A stretch of DNA of 64,000 nt from Streptomyces sp. NBC_01262 (GTDB taxonomy: Bacteria; Actinomycetota; Actinomycetes; Streptomycetales; Streptomycetaceae): NCBI RefSeq assembly GCF_036226365.1, contig NZ_CP108462.1:2708501-2772500 (forward strand), in the 5' to 3' direction. Within the stretch, counting starts at the first letter, position 1, and every line of letters begins with the position of its first letter. Positions 35,272-44,210 of the stretch are shown here, in pieces. Under the pieces are notes generated by a model, which made no database searches, had not been told where the DNA came from, and saw only the letters and a program-made list of their open reading frames with translations. The translations under genes and the position numbers were made by a program.

Positions 35272-37149
35272 TCAGTCGTCGGCCGCGTCGCCGAAGTCGG
35301 GACGCACGTCGCGGGCTGCCATGATCTCGTCGTTGGAGGTGCCGGCGGCGACCATCGGCCACACCATGGCGTCCTCGTGGACGATGAAGTCGACCACCAC
35401 CGGGCGGTCGTTGATGGAGTTGGCCTTGGCGATGACCGCGTCCAGGTCGGCGGGGTCCTCGCAGCGCAGGCCCACGCAGCCCATGGCGTCCGCCAGCTTG
35501 ACGAAGTCCGGGATACGGGTGCCGGCGACCGGTGCCGCGCTGGCGCCGGTGTGGGAGCCCTGGCCGGAGTTGGTGTCACCGGCGTGCAGGACGGTGTTGG
35601 AGTAGCGCTGGTTGTAGAACAGCGACTGCCACTGGCGGACCATGCCCAGGGCGCCGTTGTTGATGACGGCGACCTTGATCGGGATGTTGTTCAGGGCGCA
35701 GGTGACCAGTTCCTGGTTGGTCATCTGGAAGCAGCCGTCGCCGTCGATCGCCCAGACCGTCGAGCCGGGCATGCCGGCCTTGGCGCCCATCGCGGCGGGG
35801 ACGGCGTAGCCCATGGTCCCGGCGCCGCCGGAGTTGAACCAGGTGCCGGGCTTCTCGTACTTGATGTACTGCGAGGCCCACATCTGGTGCTGGCCGACGC
35901 CGGCCGCGAACAGGGTGCCCTCCGGGGCCAGCTCGCCGATCCGCTGGATGACCTGCTGCGGGGACAGCGAGCCGTCCTCGGGGAGGTCGTAGCCCAGCGG
36001 GTAGGTCTCGCGCCAGCCGTTGAGCTGCTTCCACCAGTCCTCGTAGTCGCCCCGGTGACCGGCCTCGTGCTCGGCCTGGACGGCGACGATCAGGTCGGCC
36101 AGCACCTCGCGGGCGTCGCCGACGATCGGCACGTCGGCGGTGCGGTTCTTGGAGATCTCGGCCGGGTCGATGTCGGCGTGCACGATCTTGGCGTACGGGG
36201 CGAAGCTGTCCAGCTTGCCGGTGACGCGGTCGTCGAAGCGGGCGCCCAGGGCGACGATGAGGTCGGCCCGCTGGAGCGCGGCGACGGCGGAGACCTGGCC
36301 GTGCATGCCGGGCATGCCGACGTGCTGGGGGTGGCTGTCGGGGAAGGAGCCCAGCGCCATCAGGGTGGTGGTGACCGGGGCACCGGTGAGCTCGGCGAGG
36401 ATCCGCAGCTCGGTGGTGGCGCGGGCCTTCATGACGCCGCCGCCGACGTAGAGCACCGGGCGCCTGGCCTCGTTGATCAGCCGGGCGGCCTCGCGGATCT
36501 GCTTGGCGTGCGGCTTGGTCACCGGGCGGTAGCCGGGCAGGTCGGTCTGCGGGGGCCAGGAGAAGGTGGTCGGGTTCTGCAGGGCGTCCTTGGCGATGTC
36601 GACCAGGACCGGGCCGGGGCGGCCGGTGGCCGCGATGTGAAAGGCCTCGGCGATGGTCCGCGGGATGTCGTCCGCGTTGGTGACCAGGAAGTTGTGCTTG
36701 GTGATCGGCATCGTGATGCCGCAGATGTCCGCCTCCTGGAAGGCGTCGGTGCCGATCGCCTTGGAGGCGACCTGACCGGTGATCGCGACCATCGGGACGG
36801 AGTCCATGTGGGCGTCGGCGATCGGCGTCACCAGGTTGGTGGCGCCGGGCCCGGAGGTGGCCATACAGACGCCGACCTTGCCGGTGGCCTGCGCGTAGCC
36901 GGTGGCGGCGTGGCCGGCGCCCTGCTCGTGGCGGACCAGGATGTGGCGGACCTTGGTGGAGTCCATCAGCGGGTCGTACGCGGGAAGGATCGCACCGCCC
37001 GGGATACCGAATACCGTGTCGGCGCCCACCGCCTCGAGGGAGCGGATGAGGGACTGCGCGCCGGTGATGCGCTCAGCGGGGGCGGACTGCGCCGCGGCGC
37101 CGCGGGCCCGCGGCTGCGGGTGGTGGGCCCCGGTGGCCTGGTCGGTCAT
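35272..37149 (-). CDS. ilvB: Acetolactate synthase large (catalytic) subunit
   Basis: This 625-residue ThDP-dependent enzyme condenses pyruvate with pyruvate or 2-ketobutyrate at the first common step of valine/leucine and isoleucine synthesis. It has '[12 protein letters not shown]', the activating Glu in '[15 protein letters not shown]', '[21 protein letters not shown]' in parts, the FAD region '[12 protein letters not shown]' and the ThDP motif '[15 protein letters not shown]...NN'. The start ATG is 65 bp downstream of a terminator hairpin and 139 bp from a leader peptide, so expression is controlled by attenuation. Confidence 0.97.
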   Translation of the reverse strand: MTDQATGAHHPQPRARGAAAQSAPAERITGAQSLIRSLEAVGADTVFGIPGGAILPAYDPLMDSTKVRHILVRHEQGAGHAATGYAQATGKVGVCMATSGPGATNLVTPIADAHMDSVPMVAITGQVASKAIGTDAFQEADICGITMPITKHNFLVTNADDIPRTIAEAFHIAATGRPGPVLVDIAKDALQNPTTFSWPPQTDLPGYRPVTKPHAKQIREAARLINEARRPVLYVGGGVMKARATTELRILAELTGAPVTTTLMALGSFPDSHPQHVGMPGMHGQVSAVAALQRADLIVALGARFDDRVTGKLDSFAPYAKIVHADIDPAEISKNRTADVPIVGDAREVLADLIVAVQAEHEAGHRGDYEDWWKQLNGWRETYPLGYDLPEDGSLSPQQVIQRIGELAPEGTLFAAGVGQHQMWASQYIKYEKPGTWFNSGGAGTMGYAVPAAMGAKAGMPGSTVWAIDGDGCFQMTNQELVTCALNNIPIKVAVINNGALGMVRQWQSLFYNQRYSNTVLHAGDTNSGQGSHTGASAAPVAGTRIPDFVKLADAMGCVGLRCEDPADLDAVIAKANSINDRPVVVDFIVHEDAMVWPMVAAGTSNDEIMAARDVRPDFGDAADD

Positions 37150-37213
37150 CTGCGATCTCTTCTCTCGAAGAATGAGGGTGGTTTGTCTGGGTCCCGGCTA
37201 CATCCGGGGCAAC

Positions 37214-37247
37214 AAAAAACCCCTCGTGCCTGTAGGCAAGCGAGGGG
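37214..37247 (-). terminator. ilvB attenuator terminator
   Basis: On the minus strand CCCCTCG pairs with CGAGGGG, with an inner TGCC/GGCA stem, followed directly by TTTTTT. It sits 41 nt after the leader peptide stop and 64 nt before ilvB, the classical position for a translation-controlled attenuator. Confidence 0.88.
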
Positions 37248-37288
37248 AGCGCGCCGGTGCGTTCCACGAGGCGATGATGGGCCTCGGG

Positions 37289-37330
37289 TCAGCCGACGCG
37301 CTTTCCAAGTACGAGAATTCGGGTGCGCAT
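37289..37330 (-). CDS. ilvL: ilvB operon leader peptide (MRTRILVLGKRVG)
   Basis: This is a 13-codon frame with consecutive Ile-Leu-Val-Leu codons and AGGAAGG upstream of its ATG, followed by an intrinsic terminator. Leader peptides of this sequence type precede ilvB in many actinobacteria. Stalling on ILV codons when the charged tRNAs are scarce should favour an antiterminator and let transcription enter ilvB-ilvN-ilvC. It is too short to be called by usual length limits. Confidence 0.85.
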   Translation of the reverse strand: MRTRILVLGKRVG

Positions 37331-37363
37331 GGCACTGACCTTCCTCCTGGCCTGTGTGGAGTG

Positions 37364-40300
37364 TCAAGCGGGCGGGACGGCCGTCTCACTATTTGAGCGC
37401 AACGGTCCACCGGTCGCGGTGACCGCCTCTCTCGGCACCGGATACCCCTCCCGCGTCAGCGAGGAGCGCAGCCGGTGCTCGTCCAGCGGGCCCGAGAAGG
37501 CCATGCCCTGGCCGTGAGTACAGCCCATCGAGCGTAGCGCGACGACCTGCTCCGGGCGATCCACACCGTCGGCGACGGCCTTGATGCCGAGCTCGCCGGC
37601 GATCCGCAGCAGCCCCCCGGTGATCTTGTGCAGCCGTGAGGACTCCACCAGGCCGTCGGTGAAGGAGCGGTCGAGCTTGACGACATCCACGGGCAGCCTG
37701 CGCAGCGCGGCCAGCGCCGCGTATCCCGTCCCGAAGCCGTCGAGCGCGATCCGCACCCCGAGGCGGCGCAGGGTGATCAGCCGGCGCTCCAGCTCGGTCA
37801 GGCTGATCCGCGGGTCCTGGTCGGTGAGCTCCAGGACCAGACCGCCGGACGGCAGCCCGTGGCGGGCCAGCAGGGCCTCGATGTCCTTGACGGGCTGGTG
37901 CTCGCCCCCGCCCATCAGGCGGTGCGCGGGCATCCGTACGGCCACCGGGACGGGATGCCCGGACCCGTAGCGCAGCGCGGCCTGCTCCACGGCCTCGGCG
38001 AGCAGCCAGCGGCCCAGCTGGGTGGTGGGGTCGCCGTTCTTCTGGGCCATGTCGACATCGGCGACCCGCAGGAACTCCGCGGGGGTGAACAGGATGCCCT
38101 GGGCGGAGCGCCAGCGGGCCTGCGCCTGAACGGCGGTGATCCGGCCGCTGGCCAGCTCCACCACCGGCTGGTGCAGCAGGGTGAACTCGCCGTCGTGCAG
38201 GGCCGCGCGCAGCCGCCCCGCCAGCTCGGTCCTGCGCACGACGTCCGCCTGCATCTGCGGCGCATACATCTCCACCCGGCCCTTGCCCGCCTGCTTGGCC
38301 CGGTACATCGCCAGGTCCGCGTTGCGCAGCAGCTCGCCGGGGGTGACGCCGGGCTCGGCGAAGGCGACGCCGATGCTGGCCGCGACCCGCAGCTCACCGC
38401 TCGGGCCGGCCCCGCTGATGCGATACGGCTCCGAGAGGCACGCGCGCAGCCGGTCGGCGATCTCCTGCACCTGGTACTCGCGCTTGTGCCGGTCGCTGCT
38501 GGTGCCACAGATGAGGGCGGCGAACTCGTCGCCGCCCAAGCGTGCCGCGGTGTCGCCCGACCGCACGGAATCCTGGAGCCGTCGGGCCGCCTGGACGAGC
38601 AGCTCGTCCCCGGCCTGGTGGCCGACCGTGTCGTTGACGGCCTTGAAGCCGTCCAGGTCGATGAAGAGCACCGCGACACCCCCCGCCTCGCCGTCCCCGG
38701 CCCGGCGGCCGCTGAGCGCGAGGCGGATCCGCTCGGTGAACAGCGCCCGGTTGGGCAGGTCGGTGAGCGCGTCGTGCGAGGCGCTGTGCTGAAGCTGGGC
38801 CTGGAGGCGTACGCGCTCGGTGACATCGCGGCTGTTGAAGATCAGGCCGCCCTGGTACCGGTTGACCGTGGACTCCACATGGAGCCAGCCTCCCCGGCCC
38901 GAGCGGATCCGGCACTCGATCCGGGTCACGGGCTCCTCGGCGGGATGGGCGGCCAGAAACCGGCGCACCTCGTGCAGCACCCGGCCCAGGTCCTCGGGGT
39001 GGATGTGCGAGGCGAGCTCGGTGCCGACCAGGTCCTCGGCCTCCCGCCCGTACACGCCCTGCGCGGCGGGGCTCACATAGCGCAGGATTCCGGTCGGCGC
39101 GGCGATCATGATGACGTCGCTGGACCCCTGCACCAGGGAGCGGAAGTGGTTCTCCTTCTGGGCCAGCTCCTGGGTGAGGGAGATGTTGTCCAGCAGCATG
39201 ATGCCCTGGCGGACGACGAGGGCGAGCACGACGGCGCAGCCGGTGAGCAGCACCACCTGGTCGATCTTGCGGCCGTCGATGGCGTTGTAGAGGATGCCCA
39301 GGACGCACACCGCCGCCGCGAGGTACGGGGTGAGGGCGCCGAGCGAGCCGGTGACCTTGCGGCCCGGCTGCGCCTGGACCGCGCCGCCGCCGGAGGCCTC
39401 GGGCTCGCTGCGGCCCACCCAGGGGGCGTACGCGAGGAGCATGCTGCCGGCGAACCAGCCGGCGTCGAGGATCTGGCCCGACTTGTAGTGCTCGCGCAGC
39501 AGCGGTGAGGTGAACAGCGCGTCGCACAGCACGGTGAGGGCGAGGGCGGCGATCGCGGTGTTCACGGCGGCGCGGTTGGCCGACGTGCGCCGGAAGTGCA
39601 GTGCCAGCACCATGCTGACCAGCATGATGTCCAGCAGCGGATACGCGAGCGACATCGCGACGCGGGCGGTGCTGCGGCCCTCCCACTGGGCGGCGTGCGC
39701 GAGCGCGAGACTCCACGACAGGGTGAGCAGCGAGCCGCCGATGAGCCAGGCGTCCAGGGCCAGGCAGACCCAGCCGGCCCGGGTGACCGGCCGCTTGGCG
39801 AGCAGCAGCAGGCCGATGATGGCGGGCGGCGCGAAGAGCAGGAAGCAGAAGTCGGCGATCGAGGTGCGGGGCACCGGCTCGCGCAGCACGACCTCGTAGA
39901 AGCCCCAGACGCCGTTGCCGAGCGCGACCATGGAGGACGAGACCGCGAACAGCGCCCAGGCGGGCCGGTGCCGCCCCGAGCCGTTGCGCGCGTACGCCAG
40001 GCAGGACATCGCGGCGGTGAGCGCGGCGGCGGACAGGCCGAAGTCACCCATGACGAGGGCGACCTCGGACGATCCCCAGCCGAGCGCCGCACCGGTGGCG
40101 TATCCCCCGCAGAGCAGTGCGACCAGCAGCTGGGGCAGCAGTCCCGCCGCCCGGCCGCCGCCCGGCACGGGCGGCCGGGCGAGCACCGCCCCGGTCGCGC
40201 TCACCGTGCGGTCCGGCGCTCGGTCCGGCGTGCTGGCCGGCGTGCTGTCCCGCGTTGCCGTGGCGGTCCGCTGAGGTCCCGCGTCCGGGTCTTTCTCCAT
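37364..40300 (-). CDS. Membrane PAS-GGDEF-degenerate EAL diguanylate cyclase
   Basis: This 978-residue protein has a disordered N-terminus, about ten membrane segments (about residues 50-375), a PAS domain (from about 383, 'FRSLVQGSSDVIMIAAPTG'), a GGDEF domain with intact '[11 protein letters not shown]' (about 586-596) and an EAL-like domain. The EAL signature is lost ('VQAQARW' where Glu-Ala-Leu is expected, about 721), DDFG is 'DGFG' and AEGVE is 'ADGVD', although 'KLDRSF' is kept. It should therefore make c-di-GMP and be unable to degrade it. By order it corresponds to S. coelicolor SCO5511. No clear ribosome-binding site precedes the ATG. Confidence 0.92.
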   Translation of the reverse strand: MEKDPDAGPQRTATATRDSTPASTPDRAPDRTVSATGAVLARPPVPGGGRAAGLLPQLLVALLCGGYATGAALGWGSSEVALVMGDFGLSAAALTAAMSCLAYARNGSGRHRPAWALFAVSSSMVALGNGVWGFYEVVLREPVPRTSIADFCFLLFAPPAIIGLLLLAKRPVTRAGWVCLALDAWLIGGSLLTLSWSLALAHAAQWEGRSTARVAMSLAYPLLDIMLVSMVLALHFRRTSANRAAVNTAIAALALTVLCDALFTSPLLREHYKSGQILDAGWFAGSMLLAYAPWVGRSEPEASGGGAVQAQPGRKVTGSLGALTPYLAAAVCVLGILYNAIDGRKIDQVVLLTGCAVVLALVVRQGIMLLDNISLTQELAQKENHFRSLVQGSSDVIMIAAPTGILRYVSPAAQGVYGREAEDLVGTELASHIHPEDLGRVLHEVRRFLAAHPAEEPVTRIECRIRSGRGGWLHVESTVNRYQGGLIFNSRDVTERVRLQAQLQHSASHDALTDLPNRALFTERIRLALSGRRAGDGEAGGVAVLFIDLDGFKAVNDTVGHQAGDELLVQAARRLQDSVRSGDTAARLGGDEFAALICGTSSDRHKREYQVQEIADRLRACLSEPYRISGAGPSGELRVAASIGVAFAEPGVTPGELLRNADLAMYRAKQAGKGRVEMYAPQMQADVVRRTELAGRLRAALHDGEFTLLHQPVVELASGRITAVQAQARWRSAQGILFTPAEFLRVADVDMAQKNGDPTTQLGRWLLAEAVEQAALRYGSGHPVPVAVRMPAHRLMGGGEHQPVKDIEALLARHGLPSGGLVLELTDQDPRISLTELERRLITLRRLGVRIALDGFGTGYAALAALRRLPVDVVKLDRSFTDGLVESSRLHKITGGLLRIAGELGIKAVADGVDRPEQVVALRSMGCTHGQGMAFSGPLDEHRLRSSLTREGYPVPREAVTATGGPLRSNSETAVPPA

Positions 40301-40499
40301 TGGCTGTGCATCGCCCGTCGCCCCCCATCAAGTCCTGAGTCGTTCCGCGCGCGTTCGTGGCCTCCTGAGCCGCGCGAGGCGCATCCCCCACCCGCGACGA
40401 TACACCAGTTCAGTCACTCAGGGACATAGTTCACATACACAGCGTGACCACAGGAAGGATGTCGTCACCACCCGCATTCGCATGGTGACAGAAGGGAGT

Positions 40500-41459
40500 T
40501 CAGGTCGTCGTGACCACGTTGTCCAGCGGTTCGCCCGCCGCGAAGCGTCGCAGCTGCGAGCGCAGCAGCCGCTTGGCGCGGGGGAAGAACGCGGAGGTCG
40601 GTCCGCCGACGTGCGGGCTGATCAGCACACCGGGCGCGTGCCACAGCGGGTGCCCGGCGGGCAGCGGCTCCGGGTCGGTGACATCGAGCGCCGCCCGGAT
40701 CCGGCCGGTCTCCAGCTCCGCGAGGAGCGCCTTGGTGTCGACGACCTGCCCGCGCGCGACGTTCACCAGCAGCGCGCCGTCCTTCAGCCGGGACAGGAAG
40801 TCCGCCCCGGCCAGGCCCCGGGTGGCATCGGTGAGCGGCGTGGAGAGGATCACCACATCGGCGGCCGCGAGCAGCTCCGGCAGCTCGGACAGGCCGTGCA
40901 CCGGGCCGCGCGGGGTGTCCCGGGCAGTGCGGGCGACGCGTACGACATCGCACTCGAAGGGCGTGAGGCGGTCCTCGATCGCGGCGCCGATCGAGCCGTA
41001 ACCGACGATCAGGACGGTCCGGTCGGCGAGCGCCGGGTAGAAGGCCGGACGCCACTCCTCGGCGTCCTGGCCGCGTACGAAGTCCGGAACACCGCGCAGC
41101 GAGGCCAGCACCAGCGTGAGGGCCAGCTCGGCGGTGCTCGCCTCGTGCACCCCGCGGGCGTTGCACAGCCGCACGCCGGGCGGGAGTTGCGGCAAGTAGG
41201 GGGTCACGTGGTCGACGCCCGCGCTGAGGGTCTGCACGACCCGCAGCCGGGCCATCCGCGACAGCGGGCGGGCGGTGGTCTCGGCCGGCTGCATGTACGG
41301 GACGACGTAGAACTCGACGGCGGCCGGATCCGCCGGGAAGTCCTCCTCGCCGTTCCAGAAGCGGTAGTCGAGGCTGTCGGGAAGTCCGCCGATCTCCTCG
41401 GCCGGGATCGGCAACCAGACCTGGGGAGCACTGGACTTGGCATGGGCGCGGTCATTCAT
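40500..41459 (-). CDS. D-2-hydroxyacid dehydrogenase family protein
   Basis: This 319-residue NAD(P)-dependent 2-hydroxyacid dehydrogenase has 'VQTLSAGVDHVTPYL', the Rossmann 'VLIVGYGSIGAAIEDRL', 'ARTARDTPRG', 'NVARGQVVDTKALLAEL' (catalytic Glu region follows) and 'ISPHVGGPTSAF' (catalytic His). The substrate is unknown; glyoxylate/hydroxypyruvate reductases are relatives. ATG 41459 has no ribosome-binding site but TAGCGT exactly 7 nt upstream, pointing to a leaderless mRNA. It is divergent from the aldo/keto reductase gene. Confidence 0.92.
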   Translation of the reverse strand: MNDRAHAKSSAPQVWLPIPAEEIGGLPDSLDYRFWNGEEDFPADPAAVEFYVVPYMQPAETTARPLSRMARLRVVQTLSAGVDHVTPYLPQLPPGVRLCNARGVHEASTAELALTLVLASLRGVPDFVRGQDAEEWRPAFYPALADRTVLIVGYGSIGAAIEDRLTPFECDVVRVARTARDTPRGPVHGLSELPELLAAADVVILSTPLTDATRGLAGADFLSRLKDGALLVNVARGQVVDTKALLAELETGRIRAALDVTDPEPLPAGHPLWHAPGVLISPHVGGPTSAFFPRAKRLLRSQLRRFAAGEPLDNVVTTT

Positions 41460-41506
41460 GGTGAGCACGCTATGGCACAGTTGGCGGCCGAGGGAGGTCA
41501 GCCAAC

Positions 41507-42499
41507 GTGGAGCGCAGGACAATCGGCGCGGCAGCTCTTGAAGTGGGCGCCGTCGGGCTGGGATGCATGCCGATGAGCTGGGCGTACAGCGCTTCGCGGC
41601 AGGACGGGGAGACATCACTGCGGGCGGTGCACGCCGCGCTGGACGCCGGTACGTCGCTGCTGGACACCGCCGACATGTACGGGCCTTTCACCAACGAACT
41701 GCTGGTGGGGCGGGTGCTCAAGGAGCGGCGCGGGGATGTCTTCGTGTCCACCAAGTGCGGTCTGCTGGTGGGCGAGCAGCACATAGTCGCCAATGGGCGG
41801 CCGGGCTATGTGAAGCGGGCCTGCGACGCCTCGCTGCGGCGGCTCCAGACCGATGTCATCGACCTCTACCAGCTGCACCGCGCCGACCCCGAGGTCCCTG
41901 TCGAGGAGACCTGGGGCGCGATGGCCGAGCTGGTGACGGCCGGCAAGGTGCGCTCGCTGGGGCTGTGCGCGGTGGGAGCCCGGGCGGGACGGCGGGCCGG
42001 GGCACAGATGCACGACGAAACGCTTCGTCAGTTGCGGCGGGTCCAGCAGGTCTTCCCCGTCAGCTGCGTCCAGGCCGAGCTGTCGGTGTGGTCCCCCGAG
42101 GCGCTCGACGCGCTGCTGCCGTGGTGCGCGGCGCGTGGCGTGGGCTTCATGGCCGCCATGCCGCTGGGCAACGGCTTCCTCACGGGCACGCTGACGCCGG
42201 GACAGGGCTTCGAGCCGGACGACGTACGGGCCCGTCACCCGCGCTTCACGGCCGACATGATGGCCGCGAACCAGCCGATCGTGGCCGGGCTGCGCAGGGT
42301 GGCCGAGCAGCACGGGGCGACGCCTGCGCAGGTGGCGTTGGCCTGGGTGCTGGGGCAGGGTGCGCAGGTCGTGCCGGTGCCGGGGGCGAAGCGGTCCGTC
42401 TGGACCGAGGAGAACGCGGGGGCGGCGGGCCTCGGCCTGACCGCCGAGGACTTCGGGGAGATCGCCTCGCTGCCGGCGGCGCGGGGGTCGTGGGACTGA
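41507..42499 (+). CDS. Aldo/keto reductase
   Basis: This 330-residue AKR barrel has 'VGLGCMPMSWAY', the catalytic Asp/Tyr in 'LLDTADMYGPFTNELLVGRVLKERR' (in parts), catalytic Lys in 'VFVSTKCGL', His in 'IDLYQLHRADP', and 'VPVPGAKR' as cofactor-binding segment. It resembles the AKR13/YajO-type group. The substrate is unknown. The GTG start has GGGAGG 9 nt upstream. It shares a 47-bp divergent region with the hydroxyacid dehydrogenase. Confidence 0.92.
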   Translation: MERRTIGAAALEVGAVGLGCMPMSWAYSASRQDGETSLRAVHAALDAGTSLLDTADMYGPFTNELLVGRVLKERRGDVFVSTKCGLLVGEQHIVANGRPGYVKRACDASLRRLQTDVIDLYQLHRADPEVPVEETWGAMAELVTAGKVRSLGLCAVGARAGRRAGAQMHDETLRQLRRVQQVFPVSCVQAELSVWSPEALDALLPWCAARGVGFMAAMPLGNGFLTGTLTPGQGFEPDDVRARHPRFTADMMAANQPIVAGLRRVAEQHGATPAQVALAWVLGQGAQVVPVPGAKRSVWTEENAGAAGLGLTAEDFGEIASLPAARGSWD

Positions 42500-42606
42500 G
42501 CGGGGCGCCGGGCTGGAACTGGGCCCCGGGAACCAGGAACCTGTGAGCGGCGCTGTAACGGATGTGGTGTGCTTGATCCGTGCCGATCCGCCTGGGAGGG
42601 ACCGCT

Positions 42607-43782
42607 GTGCGATGCCGTAACGCGATCGTGCCGGCCGCTGTCACCGCCGCGCTGCTGCTGGCGGCGGGGTGCTCCTCGGGCGACGGGCCGTCGCCCCTCG
42701 GGACGCGTACGCCCACCTCATCGGCCCCGGCGAGCTCCGCGCCGAGCGCCTCGCAGTCCTCCGTACCGGCCGAGTCCGCCGCCCCGGCGACGGGCAGTGC
42801 CACGGTGACGGGGACGGTGGCGACGGGGCTGGACACCCCGTGGGGGGTGGCGTTGCTCCCCGAAGGGGATCTGCTGGTCGCGTCGCGGGACACCGGGGGG
42901 ATCACCCGGGTCGCGTCGAAGACGGGCAGGAAGACGGTCGTCGGTACGGTGCCCGGGGTCTCGTCGGGCGGCGAGGGCGGGCTGCTGGGGCTGACGCTGT
43001 CCCCGGACTTCGCGACCGATCATCTTGTCTACGCGTACTTCACCACCGAGTCCGACAATCGCGTCGTGCGCATGCTGTACGACGCGGACAGGCCCACCGG
43101 CGAGCAGCTGGGCGCGCCCGACACGATCCTGCGGGGCATCCCGCACGGGGCGATCCACAACGGCGGACGGATCGCCTTCGGCCCGGACGGCATGTTGTAC
43201 GCGGGCACCGGGGAGAGCGGCGACCGGGGCATCGCCCAGGACAGGAAGTCCCTCGGCGGCAAGATCCTGCGGATGACCGCCGACGGCGAACCGGCGCCGG
43301 GCAATCCCTTCGCGGGCTCCGTCGTCTACTCCTACGGCCACCGCAATGTCCAGGGCCTCGCCTGGGACTCCCAAGGGCGGCTGTGGGCGTCGGAGTTCGG
43401 CCAGGACACCTGGGACGAGCTCAATCTCGTCGAGCCCGGCAAGAACTACGGCTGGCCCGTCGTGGAGGGCATCGGCCACCGCTCGGGCTATGTCGATCCC
43501 GTCGCCGTCTGGCACACCGACGACGCCTCCCCCAGCGGCATCGCCTACGCCGGGGGCTCCATCTGGATGGCCTCCCTCAAGGGCGCCCGCCTGTGGCGGA
43601 TCCCGCTCGCGGGCCGGAAGGCCGCCGCCCCGCCGCAGGCCTTCTTCGTCAACCGGTACGGCCGGCTGCGCACGGTCGTCGCCGACGAGGACGGCAGCCT
43701 GCTGCTGACCACGAGCAACACGGACGGCCGGGGCAACCCGCGCAGCGGCGACGACCGGATCCTGCGGCTGTCGGTGGGGTGA
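42607..43782 (+). CDS. PQQ-dependent sugar dehydrogenase-like lipoprotein
   Basis: This 391-residue exported protein starts with a lipoprotein signal whose lipobox is 'LLAAGC' (Cys 22). A Ser/Pro/Ala linker (about 23-75) and a six-bladed propeller of the soluble glucose/sorbosone dehydrogenase type follow. 'GLDTPWGVALLPEGDLLV', 'GGEGGLLGLTLSPDF', 'HNGGRIAFGPDGMLYAGTGE', 'SYGHRNVQGLAWD' and 'ASEFGQDTWDELN' fit the family. Streptomyces often lack PQQ synthesis, so cofactor use is uncertain. The GTG start follows GGGAGGG by 6 nt. Confidence 0.9.
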   Translation: MRCRNAIVPAAVTAALLLAAGCSSGDGPSPLGTRTPTSSAPASSAPSASQSSVPAESAAPATGSATVTGTVATGLDTPWGVALLPEGDLLVASRDTGGITRVASKTGRKTVVGTVPGVSSGGEGGLLGLTLSPDFATDHLVYAYFTTESDNRVVRMLYDADRPTGEQLGAPDTILRGIPHGAIHNGGRIAFGPDGMLYAGTGESGDRGIAQDRKSLGGKILRMTADGEPAPGNPFAGSVVYSYGHRNVQGLAWDSQGRLWASEFGQDTWDELNLVEPGKNYGWPVVEGIGHRSGYVDPVAVWHTDDASPSGIAYAGGSIWMASLKGARLWRIPLAGRKAAAPPQAFFVNRYGRLRTVVADEDGSLLLTTSNTDGRGNPRSGDDRILRLSVG

Positions 43783-43823
43783 CGTACGCTGGTTGGCGGA
43801 AACATGCTACTGGGGGGTAAGCG

Positions 43824-43988
43824 ATGTTCAACCTCTTCGAGGAACTGTTCGCGCCGAGCCGCAAGCACACCGATGACGAGCGCAATCGCCTTGAGCTCTT
43901 CCGCGAGGAGGACGGCGACAACGACCCCGGACGCGGCCCGATAGACCTCGACTCCGGCATGGTCGTCATACGCCCCGCCAACTCCTAG
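43824..43988 (+). CDS. DUF6191 small protein
   Basis: This 54-residue acidic protein begins 'MFNLFEELFAPSRKHTDDER' and has the conserved 'DPGRGPIDLDSGMVVIR' near its end, matching the short DUF6191 family of actinobacteria, whose function is unknown. GGGGGG lies 7 nt before the ATG. Its TAG stop is formed by a CTAG that is also the left target-site copy of the adjacent 158-bp MITE. The stop therefore survived the insertion and the protein is probably intact. Confidence 0.8.
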   Translation: MFNLFEELFAPSRKHTDDERNRLELFREEDGDNDPGRGPIDLDSGMVVIRPANS

Positions 43989-44150
43989 GGCCTGTCTTGT
44001 GGATCTCCGTGGGAGAAGGAGCGGGGTCTGGCGCCTGCGATCGCAAGGCGGAGGAGGGAGGCAACGCGGAGCGTTGTCGACCGACGACAACGCCGCGAGC
44101 GCTGGTGCCAGGGCACGCGACGCCACGGAGATCCACAAGACAGGCCCTAG
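43985..44150. mobile_element. 158-bp MITE with 24-bp perfect terminal repeats and CTAG target duplication
   Basis: Perfect 24-bp inverted repeats (43989-44012, starting GGCCTGTCTTGTGGATCTCC, and 44123-44146) bound a 158-bp core with no coding capacity. CTAG flanks both sides (43985-43988 and 44147-44150) as a 4-bp target duplication. IS5-group elements duplicate YTAR targets, so an IS5-family transposase elsewhere may mobilise it. The interior holds further small inverted repeats, such as CGTTGTCG/CGACAACG. The left CTAG gives the DUF6191 stop, and the right CTAG belonged to the hydrolase stop before the IS arrived. Confidence 0.85.
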
Positions 44151-44210
44151 ACGCAATACCAGTGACTTAAGGGTGTGGGCTGGTAGGGTGCCCGACTGGG
44201 AGGTGCCTGG

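Noticed and set aside
43989-44146. The 158-bp element as a structured non-coding RNA
   Set aside because: Perfect 24-bp ends and an exact CTAG duplication on both sides are better explained by a transposed MITE; no promoter was seen.
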